From Coturnix japonica (taxonomy: Eukaryota > Chordata > Aves > Galliformes > Phasianidae): a DNA stretch of 64,000 nt. Location of the stretch: positions 744,001 through 808,000 of the forward strand of contig NC_029532.1 of the NCBI RefSeq assembly GCF_001577835.2, written 5' to 3'. The position numbers were made by a program, and so were the translations under genes. The first letter of the stretch is position 1. Every line of letters starts with the position of its first letter. Under the pieces are notes generated by a model. That model worked only from the letters and a program-made list of their open reading frames with translations, did not search any database and was not told where the DNA came from. Below are positions 28,701 through 40,700 of this stretch, in pieces.

Positions 28701-31700
28701 TACGCAGCAGAAAAGAAAACCTTCCATTTAACACCTACCTCAGGCTCATCTATAAAAAGACAATAACCAGCTGTTTGCTTCTAGGTATGTCAACTGCTCT
28801 GCACCATGCAGGCTATGGGTGCTGTGCAGCAGGAAGCACAACCACAACTGCAGCCCGTTCTCACATCCCTCGGACAGAAAATTTGCTGTATGGTTCTGTG
28901 GATTATTTTCACAGCAAGTTTAGGCAAATTTAAGGCTTCTGTCCTTCCTCATGTCACATTCTGCTCTCCAGTCAGCAACTAATGTGCAGCTCCCTGGCCT
29001 TGGCCAGAGTTACAGACAACAGACATCACAGGTTTGAGCCTACATGAAACAGCCTGAGCTGCTAACAGGAGGGCTGACAGCTTCCCACAGCTTCAGAGAT
29101 GCTGTATCCATCAGTAACACACTCAGATTTACAGAGTCAGATCAGACCTGCTGGGGTTCTGGTCCTATGAAGGAAGAAAATGGAAGACACCAAAATAGGG
29201 TGTAATTTTAAGAAAATCGTTTGTGTAAGTGGGAAGTGAGAATATCCTCTGTCAAGACGCTCCTCTCTGCATCCTTGTCAATAAATCTAGTGCAGGCCAC
29301 CAAGCAGATTACAAAATCTTTGTCCACACACTGATTAACAGCATGAAGAACCCACACTGATCTGCAGTTATAAAAAGCTGATTGCCAAAGCCTGGAAACT
29401 GGGATATCTTCTCCTGATTCAAGCAAGCACCCAAGAGCCAGACTGGAAAGCTGGAAGGGGAAAATCCAACAAAGCACAGCTTGGACAGAACACAACTCCC
29501 TTAAAGAAAGCACCTGGAATTGAGTCCAGCCAGACCCAGGGAAGAAAACTCAGGCTGAGCTCCCACTCTGGGAAAGGCAACCAGCTGGAATGGCAGCACG
29601 GACCCAAGAGATGGCAGCAAGCTCTGTGATGTGCATCAGATCCATACTACATCACCTGCAACCACTTACCTGCACGAAGACGGGGAACACCAGCACTTTG
29701 GGAGCCAGTGTCACATATGTGCCATAGCTGGAATGCGGGATGTGTGGCCTCACTATAGTGCAGTTCTGGTAGTTCCCATAGTTCTTCATCGTCTGCACAG
29801 TCTTCATCAGCCTGGATTTTCTCCCAGACCCCGTGTGTGATTTCCCTTTGCATCCATTTCCTGGACCAAGAGAGGAAGCAGCAATACAGAGAGAATTAGG
29901 AGCACTCCCGCAGAGCTTCTGCACACTGCCACCTCAGCTCCTGCCCTCACAGGCTGGAGGAGGGCACAAAGAGCCCAAGAGGAATAGCTGGAGCCTGGAG
30001 CTGCAGCAACATTTATCACTCTGATCTCAAGGTCTCTTGGGGATTCATGAAATAACGGCACTGACTTCATCTCTCCTAATGCAAAATGAGATGCCCCTTG
30101 ATGCTTCTGCACAATTAAGAGCTACTTTCTTGCTGGGCCCAGGACATCAGCAAGACAGACAGACAAAGCCCCAAGGACACAGCCGGCCCCACTGCAGGCC
30201 AGCACGCCTTCCTGTGTTTGGGTGTGCACAGTGTTCTGCACAATTTATGAGTACAGTGCAGTACTTCAGAGAAAGAGATGTGGTGTGATCACATGCACCT
30301 CTCTTTTTTCGGCACTGAGCGTACAAAATAAGAAACACAGAACCCTAAGCACCTTAATAGCTTTTCCTCAAATCAAACAAGCATCAAGGAGGATCTCCCC
30401 TCCAACAGGAAACTGCTGCCCACACCACCAAACCATGGCCAATTCCTTCCCAGGTGGGGAAAACCATCCATGACTAATTCACGGTGGAAGTGAAACACTG
30501 GAAATTTAAACCCTGGGACATTTTTACCCACAGAGCTCCTGCCTGTACTCAACTGAGGGCACAGGAGTTTGTGAAGTGCAGGAATGTAATATCATGGGGA
30601 GCAGCTGGTGCTTTTAATCACAGCTTTCAGAAGGCATTTAGATTGGAGAAAAGAACAAAAGAGATAAACAACACTCATGAGCATGGGATCTACCCATGTC
30701 CTTCCAAATTGCCTCCAGGGAGTGACGGTTACTCAGCCATGGAGGGGGATTTACAAAGGATGACCTCACTAGGCATGAGGCTGGCATATCATCCTCCACA
30801 GTTCTCAGCATCACATTTCAGTGCTGGAGGAAGTCTGAGCAGCCTGACTGGCTTTTCACTCTGTCCCACTCCACTGCAAAGAGCTGTTATCTCCATTCAA
30901 AGGAGGGATTATACAGAAGTGGTGTGACACAGCCTCAGCTGGGCAAACACAGCTTCCACTTCTCCCAGCAAGCCAATGGCAGCCACCTCGTGCCCGCCAG
31001 ACTGCACTGCTCAAAGCCAGCTGGCACTGGGTGGTATGTCACACTGGTCCCAGACAGTTCTCTGATCAAAAGCATTATGGATTATCCTTGATTCCTGCTA
31101 GTATTGGTTGCTGTTAGAGCTTCTAAGCCCTCTGCTCACTACCTCTGAATACATCCAGAAAGCGTCCACCAGTGTTTTGTCACTTAGCACGCTCAAGTCA
31201 CCTGTGCTGTCTTAAAGCTCACAGGAAAAAACTCCAGTGGAAACTGGATGTCTCCCTGACCAAACATCCACACTCCAATGAAATACTGCAGTATCTTCTC
31301 CCTCCTGTCCAGGACCCTCACCCACAGCAATGTCTCAGGGCCATGCTAGAGGGATACCCCAGCTCAGCTGCCATAAGCATCCCTCCTCCAGCCTCATGTC
31401 CTTCTGTTCCTACCATAGCAGCTTTCAGTGAGGTGCTTTCTGCCTTTGCACCACAACAAATACCCATAACTTCCTGAGCAGAATGGGCCAAAACACTTCT
31501 GAACACAGAGCAGAGCAGATAGGGTCTGATCCAAAGCAAACACATGAACCTACCCAACATTACATGTTCCATTAAGTATTAGGAAGCAGCATGTTTACTT
31601 TCAGATAAATGCCAGCAGAGTCAGACCATACTCTGCTGGCAACTTGGCCCCGCTGTTTGCTCTCATTGCCTGCATTTGGGATGGGGGGGTGGAGGTTCTC

Positions 31701-34700
31701 GTGACCTAGAGTGTTGTTTCTACCTCTAAGAGCAATAATTCTGGTATGTTCTCTTTCCCCTTTCTCGTGGTTGTGCTGCCAGATAAAAATCAAAGCATGA
31801 GAGACAGTCCAACACAGGACAGATACAATCTGTCTGGACCATGCAGAGTTTGCTTTTCCTTTTATTCCTCTATCACCTTCTTTCATGTGAGGTGTTCATC
31901 ACCTGCATAAGCCCCATCATCTCTCAGTAAGACCTCATGTTAACCTCTGCTTTTATGTTTGATCCAGAAAGGGGGAAGGTGACACTGCCAAGGGCCACTG
32001 TCCTCAGAACATGAGGGACTTGGTTGTAGGGCTAGGAGCAAAGATTGCTGGCACTGAATGGACTGGGTCTGGCTCTGCCAGGTGCTCAGAGTAATGTTTT
32101 CACCACATCAGCAACTTACCCTCAGTAGCATCATTCTCCTGGTACACAGGCCTCAGCAGCTGCAAGACACAACCCAGAAAGGAACAACCACCTGAGGGAG
32201 GCTCAAGGCAGACTTCACAAAAACAAACAGTAAATTTCAGCATGCCAAACTCAGCAAATCTAGAGGTGAAAATCATCTCTGCCCTATCACTATCCGAATG
32301 TGAGAGAAATAGTTTGTGCTGCAACCTGCATGGTGGAAACACTTTCCATTCTCCCACCCTCTGCATGAGCCCTGGGAGGAGGCAGCAGCTCATTCACCAT
32401 GGCTTTGCAGCCATGTTGCAAATGGTTCAGAAATAAAGGCCATCCCGGGACACAGCTCCAGCTCAGAAACCCAACATGTGCTCTGGCAAACATTTGGAGA
32501 TGATGCCTGAGAAGTCTGAAGCCTGCGTCAAGTCAGAAAGCAGCAAGCACAGCCATCACCTCATGCAGTGACATGAGTGTGGGGATGGAGGCAGCCCTAC
32601 CTGACTCCCTGGGTTCACAGGCGCAAGGATGATATAGTTCTGGTCAGCAGCAGAGGGCACATGGGACAGAGGAGGCATGGTGTTCTGGCCCCTCTTGCCA
32701 ATCTCCGTGTACCTCTCCCAGCCATTCAGCATTAGCCCATCACTGCCATCATACAGGATGTGGCAGCTTCGACGCTGCTCAGGCCGCAGGGGTGCAGTGC
32801 TGTTTTTCTCCCTCTTGTTGGGAGGGGACTGCAGGTCGTAGGCAGACTTGCAGGACGAGCGGCGAATCATGCCCTCAGGTCCAGACTTGACCTGTGGGAC
32901 AAGCCTCCAGACCAGGAGGATGATCTCTGTGGGACAGTTCCTGGAAGAGATGGGGCAATTCAGAGCCAGAGCGGTGGACACTGAGCCATTCAGACAGCCA
33001 CCAGCCCTTCCTTCCCAGTCCCTGCATCCTTTCTTCTTCCCCCTCCAAAGACTTCTTTGCCAGCTTCCCTCATTCCCCAAACCCTTCCCTTTCTGCAGTC
33101 ACCCAAAGTTCCTATTGTCCTGCCCCGGGCTCCATCAGGTTGCTCCCCCCATACCCTTGCACTGATGCTTTGGGTGAATGCTCACCGGATTTCATGTGCC
33201 AGCTCCACACACTTCCAGTGCTCCACGGGCCGCTCGTTCAGCTGCAGCACTGTGTCAAGCTGCTGCAGACCAGCCTTTTCTGCAGGGCCACCTATGGAGA
33301 GAAGGGATGGGTGAGTGTCAGTCATCTGCTGGACACAGAGCTGAGAATACCAGGGCTGACGGGACACCCATATAGCAGAGCTTCACAGCTTATACCACTT
33401 CCTCACCCAAAACTCAACTGTTTCCCCTAACAGAGCTAAGGTTCTTTTTCACTTTAAGGATAATATATTTTTGAGTCTTGAATACAACACTAAAATAATA
33501 ACGCAGCAGCCTCTGTCCACTTAAGATGCAAAAGAGAGTTCATCCAGAGGGATAAAATCAAGCTGATCTCTTACCAGAGTCCACTGCCTGCACACGGACT
33601 GGGGAGTCACAGCAGATCGTGAAGCCAAACCCATCACTTCCTCGAGGGATCGTAATCTGAAAAGAGACAGCAGGGTCACCCTTTACAATAGGAAAGCACC
33701 CACTGCATGCGGTCAGTGAGCATCCCTTGTTTCACCCACATGCTACCCCACATCCTTTAGAAATGCAGGTACACAGCATTTCCAAAAGCAGCTGCAGAGC
33801 CCAGAGGAATTGTCCCAACGAACACTGTCACTCCGTGAGCCCCACTGACAACAGGTCTCTCCTGTTCTGCAGCCAAGAGAATGAAAAGTGCACTGAAAAA
33901 CTATGTGACATCAAGCCCAAGATCAGCAGAGATGAATGACGCAGGGTGAGCACTTACTTAGCACATGTAAGTCCTTGTTCATGACTCCTGCAAGCATACG
34001 GAAAAGTCTATCAAGACACTAGAAAGGAAAACCTGGCAACTTGGCTCTGATGCTTACTTCTAGCACAGCTTCTCCATGCAAGTCACTTCAACATTTCCTC
34101 CCCAGTGGGGCAATACAGAAATAGCAGCACTCCTCTGCTCCAGGGGGAGCTGTGAGAACCAGCACACTCAGCCTGCCAGGCACCAGCTGGGGTGGGCTCT
34201 GTGCATCACCCCGTTAGATGGGGGATGTTTCTCTTGATGAGCTTGAATAGGATGGATGCTGTGTTGATCTAGGATCATTTCTCCTCCTGATTCTAGAAAC
34301 AATTAGATTATGAATAATTCTCTTTTTTAGATGTTGGCTTCCAGCAGCAGCTCAGCACGACGGTTCCTGCAAATCCCTGATTATCCTCAAGACATTTGTC
34401 AGAATTCCTGTTTTACTGACAGAGAAAACAAAAAAATCTGACATGTGTGACCTGAGCTATTTTGAGACTAAATAGAGAGGAGAATCCAGCTGAAGCAGCC
34501 AAGAACTTCCACACTCCTTTACAGCAGGAGGGCAAACCCAAAGAGCTTTCCTGGATATATTTTTGTCTCTGGAGGTTATTGTATTCTCACACAGGGAACA
34601 AGACTCTGTGTTTCCCACTGCCAATGCTTTGCTTTCCTCAGCTCCCACCACTGTGGGATTAGCAGTGAGCTCACCATCCATTTTTGCCACTCAGCACAGA

Positions 34701-37700
34701 ACTAACAAATATGAGCATCTGATGGAAGCTGGAAGATGAGTGATGATGGTACAAGGCTCCAGCCCACAGCGGGCACAGGCTCACTGTGCTCATAACTTTG
34801 TTGGAAGGTGCAGCAGAAATTGCCGAAATAGAGAATTGAGGAGATGTAGGACAAGTCACCATCGCCTCTGCTTTGCACAGCAGAGGAGCACGCCTGCATG
34901 AGACAGTCACTACAGCCCTAACAAGCAGCAGGCATTTTTAATTAAGCTAATTCTCCCTGCAACCCTCACTGCAGCCATACAAGATAAACACAGCAGCACA
35001 GAAAAATGCTGACCAAGAGCTGAGAGTCCCAACACAGACCACAGGGGAAAAACTATTCCAAAGCGCAGGACACCAAAACCAGCACCAGCAAAACTCCCAC
35101 CAGAGCTGCACACAGACAGCACCTGAATTAGAGCTGCACACAGAGAGCACCTGAGAGCCCGTGGTGGCTCACGCACAACACAGCCTTGCTCAACTTTGGT
35201 TGTGGCCAGCATCAAGTAACACTTCATTCCCATACACATTTCTGTTCAAACAACTTCAAAAGAGATCGCAGCCACCTGGCAGAGCGCTGACCCTGCAGCT
35301 ATGTGCAGTAAACAGAAATATCCTTCAGCTGAGCACTTTCACAGCCAGCTGCTGAGCTGCACCCTAAGTTACGCAGCAAGAAGCCTCCTTCCTCCATCCT
35401 CACTGCAGCATCGTGCAGCAAGAGGTCAGAAACCCACGTGAAGGCACTTTCCTTCTATTCCTAACATCACCATTGACAAACAGATCAGCAGAGCACTCAC
35501 AGCCCGACAAGAGGGAGAAAGTCCATGGACAAGCAGCCACACAGAGACCCACGGGATGGGGGGCACAGACCTGCCGGTATCTCCGCTCCGAGCACACCTT
35601 GCAGAGTCCATTGAAGCGGTTCATGGCTGCAGCCCCAAACCTCGCCGTCAGCCCATGAAAACGCAGCGTCCCGAAGCAGCCGTGCTCCCGATCTCCTCGT
35701 CTTGCACCAGCGAGGAACAAACCCCAGTCAAACTGGCATGACCGCCCATGGGAACCCAGCTCCAGAGAAGAATGGCAGGAAGCCACCTTTCACCTTCCCG
35801 GCCCCTGTCTGCACTGTATGCCGCTTTACGATAAGCCAGAGGGCTTCCTGAAAAGCCCAAGTGACAAGGAAGAGAGAGAGTTTTATATTAAAATTCCTGT
35901 CAACTCTTTAGTATTCCCTGCTCCCTGCTCTGTTGATGTGGCTTTTGTTCCCGTGGCATTCTCCAGCCGCACGGAGCGCTTTGTTATTGCCACGTTCTCA
36001 CAAACACTCGGAGGATGTCTGAGCGGCGTTTCACAGGCACTGACTGCACGAGCCCGACTTCATTGAAGGGATGGTTTGCACTGCTTACACTTGGAGAGGA
36101 CAACAGAGAGTGGCTTTTTTTTCATTATAATTAAAAAAAAAAGTAGTTTCTGTAAGCACAGAGCCAAAGGAAGAGCACGTCCCCATGCTTTGTGCTCACA
36201 GGGTGGGATCAGAGGTCAGCTGAACTGTACCCATGGTATCATCTCAGAATTAAAGACAAACTCCCAGCGCAAGGAGCAGCACTGGGCAGCTCTGCACTCT
36301 GCAGCAAGGCTTCTTGGAGAAAGCTCCTGACATGGAGATGGAAAGGAGAAGCTCGAAGAAAGCCAAACACGGGGCACCCCTTGCAGGGCAAGGGAAGAGG
36401 AAGAGGAGCTTCAGTGCTCCCCATGAGCCGGCACCTTGCAAGGCCGGTGGAGCTGCTCCTGGCACGTCGGCACTGCCAGGTCTGCATGGGGAGATCCACC
36501 TCCCCCCAGGCACCATGGTTCCAGTCAGCAGCACTGCTGGAGAGGAAGGGAGGAGAGGGGCGCTGGCTTTGTTTGTCTTGCTCAGTCCTACGCTTTAAAA
36601 CAAATAACTGAAAACGCAGCTGAGGGAAGCAGCAAAGCGGAATCCAGCACAGATAAATCACAGGGAAAGCCGAGCCCTATTTCCGATGCAGGCCATGTGT
36701 TTGCATTCTCATTTCCCATCTTTGCCTCTCCTATAAATCACTGAGGCTCCACCAAGAGCCTTTCCCTTCCCAGAGCAAATGGCCCCAGCAGGAGGAGGGG
36801 AGCAGACGCACCCGTGCACGGCGACGTGAAGCCGGCCAGGGACAGATGCTGCACTGCAGGCAGGCAGCCAACTCCAGCCCATTGCTCCTTGTTCCCACCA
36901 CTCCCACTCAATGGCAGGTACTTGGTCTCTGTCCTGGACAAACAGGAGATCCCTATTCAGCAACAGGTATCGAGCGTGGGATTACTACACCCATTGCCTC
37001 CTTGGGTTGGGAACATTAATTGACTGTAAAGCCATGGAGTCAATAGGAAAACTGACACAGCTCCCATCTCAGCATCATCCTCACTAACACTCTGTCCCTC
37101 CTGCTCATCTAAACCCCTGCACACAGGCTGTGCTGCTTCCAGCCCCCAGCTCATACACTGCTGGCAGGACAGATCCCAGTTGTACCCACCTTCAGCTGCC
37201 TCATGTTTGCGATGTCCTGGCCCTCACACGCTGCACTCTGACCTCCCAGTACTGGTTCTTAAGGAAAAAGAAAGAAGGCACATCAATCCAACAGCACACA
37301 GCTCCTGACAGCAGCTCTCCCCCACCACCACATCCACACACCATAAATAACATCATTATGTGTTAGGGAACATCATCTCTGGGCTGGGGCTGCCCCACAT
37401 GATGACAGCTGTGAGGAGGGCTGCACATCTGGGGGGACATTACTCCCTCACCCTGCTGTCCCCCAACACATCCTCCCAGGACGCCCACTGACCATAGCAT
37501 CTAATGTGAAGACACAGACTCCTTAGGGCTGGTGGCTGCACCACACCACAGCAGGAATAGACATGAGTTTAGCACCCCTCCCACACCATGCCAACCTTCG
37601 CAGGCTGTTCTGGAGGGTGACGCACCTCTGATCTTCTTCAGCCGCCGTGCAGCCACCTTCAAGTGCTTGGTCCTGCCCAGATCCTCCCCAAGGAGGTAAT

Positions 37701-40700
37701 ACCAGCCACTGATCTCCTGCATGGGGGGAAAGAAGCTCTCAGTGTAGGGGCAGGTACTCCATCCCATTTAACTCTGTCTGATGTGTCAGCACCTGCTCTG
37801 GGCTGTCCAGGGATAAAATCTCCATAACTGCCAATGGCTAAGATGGAAGCTTTCAATGTGTCAGTGGATCAGCAGACGTCATTCACAGCGGCAGCTTTGC
37901 AGCCTCCTTTAGAAAGGCAAAGCCAGCGATGTGAGAGCTGTATTACCCAGCAGCAGCCAGGCCGGGGCAGCAGCAGGGACAGACCTGCAGCAGCTGGGAC
38001 ACAGCGTGGCACAGAGGCACCTTGCAGCACCGCTGCTACCGGGAACATTCTCAGATGTGAACACCCCTATATTTTCTATATTTCTCCCTATATATACAAC
38101 TTCAAAGTCCTTTTACCCCTTGATGCAAATAGCCAGCTGCTCCTTGCTCCTGCCCTGAAGGTGCACTGCATCCACCTGCTCAACCCACTCCCACACACAG
38201 CACTCCAGATGGAGGTACCTTGTCCAGGGTCAGGAGGGACTTCACACCAAAGCTCATGCACCCAATCAGTTTGCTCTGCCTGCAAGAGAGTCAGAGACCA
38301 TCAGTGAGCAATACCTGGAACCTCCCCCAAGGACCATTGCCACCATTGCCACCAAGCAGCAGCATAGTAGACAGAGGATGTCAAGGGCCGTGTCTCCTCT
38401 CCAGCAGTCTGCATGTAGAGCAGCCTGAATTCCCCATGCGCAGCAGACTTGTTGTCAGGTCCTGCTCTCAAGGAGCTCACATGGCGTGGCCAGAGCAGAG
38501 GGCAGATGTACTGCAGTGACAGCTCTGTCCTAAAAAGATCAAAATGCAATGTAGAAGCCCCATACCTGCAATCTCTCTCTTGATTCCAGACAGTGACCAG
38601 GAGACGTTTCTGCTCATCCTCCTCTTGTACTAGGCTGCAAGAAGCAGAAGGGGAGCCCATGAGCATTCTGCCCAGCAGAGCCCAGCACAGGGACCCACAC
38701 CTCCTTGATACCAGGTATTCTCCACTCCCTGCACAGGCCCTGCAGCATCACCCCAGCTGGTGTTCCTCCATCAAGGCACTGCTGCACTGATGTACTCATT
38801 CCTGACAAACTGCAGCACAGGGATGTGAATTCCCCTAGTGCTCCAGGTGCTGACAACACTGCCCCAATGCTTTAAGGAGGTATCATGCAAAAGGACAACA
38901 TCCAAAATCAATAGACAAATACAAGGAATAAGGAATTGTGCAAGCTATGAAGCAAACATTCTGACCCAGATTAAATATTACATGAAGATGGAGGCCTGAC
39001 AGACATGTTTGCTAGCAGTGAGGAGCTGTACTGAAATATTCCATGCCATAGAGCTCCTTTCCCATGCAGAGACATGCTGGATCAACCGGAAATCCTTTTA
39101 CCTTTCTCCTCCATACCGGTGCCAACACTACTGCAAGCGCAAGGAAATTGAGTGTGATTTCTCAACTCCTGCCCAGCAAGAGTGTCCAACTATGCGGGAA
39201 CACCACTGCCACATCGTGTGCTGACAGCTTTATGAGCTCTGCCCAAAAGTTCAAGACATTTCAGCTATAAAAAACAGCAGAATAATGCCTGTCACTCTTC
39301 ATCTCAGCAGCAGAGCAGTTCATGCGTGATGCATGTTTATTACGGATCATAATGTAAAAGCAAACACATCATCTCAGCTTCCAGAGGGTGCCCCAGGACA
39401 ACAACAACTGTTTCCCCACTGCTCTGTGGGAGCTGGGGGATGAGCCGTAGCCATCCCTGCTCCATTGTACTCACAAGACAAAGTGCTCGTGGAAGACTGG
39501 GTTTTTGCTGTCTGGCACAGTCTTTGTTTTCTGTCTGCACTTCCAGTCGGCATCTGGCACAATTGACATCTGCATGGGGAAGCAAGCAGCTCATCAGCCA
39601 TCTCAAAGTAACACTCAGCACCAGTACAGGAGAGCAGCACAGCCACTGTTACAGGTGGCTGAGCCTCAAAGGTCTGGCTGAGCCCATGCTCACAGGTAGC
39701 TTAGATCACTTTACATTATGTATGTCAAACAGCCACGTTACAAAACTCCTTAGAGGGTGGTGGAAGGAAAAAAGCACAATATCAGGGACTGGTGCATGAA
39801 AATGGTGCTGGTCAGTCTCTGACTTGCAGCCTGTTCGCTGAGGAGATGCTCGTTGCACTGCACACACCACAGGACAGCCAGGGCACTGCTCCTTTGGTTG
39901 CCCAGTGGGCTGCTCTCACCCCTGAATGCCTCTCATAGCCCATCTCAGCAGTTCTCCTTTGCTCTTCTGGCTCTGTGCAGGCATCATATCAACAAAGCCA
40001 TCATCCCAGCCATGAGACCAGCAACCTCCCCACATGCTGCTCAGCCAGGGTAGGGTAGAGGAGCCCAAGAAGGAAACAGAAGGGATCATGCTTAGAAGAG
40101 TCAACACCAAAGCCCCAACAGAGCAGGAAGAACCCACCTTCACATAGGAGTTGCACGGCCGGTGCTCTGTCCCCATCAGACCTTTTGCTTCCATGACTAG
40201 AAAGGAAACAAAGCAGTCAGGCCCCAGAGCGTCAGCAAAGCAACTCTGCACCTCCCTCCCTGCAGGACCCCGCACACCTCCCTAGAAGCTCAGCCTTAAA
40301 CAGGGGAGGGGTTCTGCCATATTTTGTCTTTACAACAACCCTGTTACAAATTCTGGAATTTGTGGGTGAGGTTGGCAGCAGATGCAATGCAGCGCTCAGA
40401 TGGCAAACAGCATTTCATCTGCTTGACTTGCCTCTGCACTGTGCTCTCAGCCCTGGAGCCAAATGTATCATCAAGTAAAATATCCACGGCCACATCCTGA
40501 TAGCAGCCCCGCTAACAGGGTCCCAGCTTCGTCCCAGTGCTAACAACAGGGGACACTGTGCTTCCTAAGTGGGAGCTGGAGGCAATATCTGTTTTGCAGA
40601 GCCCAGATAATGCAGGACGGGCTGCCAGAGTGAGACCGAGTTCACTCCTAACATGTAGAGAAAGGCAGCAGTGCCTCTGCCTTTGTCAGAGCAGGATGCA

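Noticed and set aside
36114-36145. T-run and A-run around ATTATAAT considered as a SINE tail or terminator hairpin
   Set aside because: No SINE body or pol III boxes beside it; probably a simple homopolymer pair.
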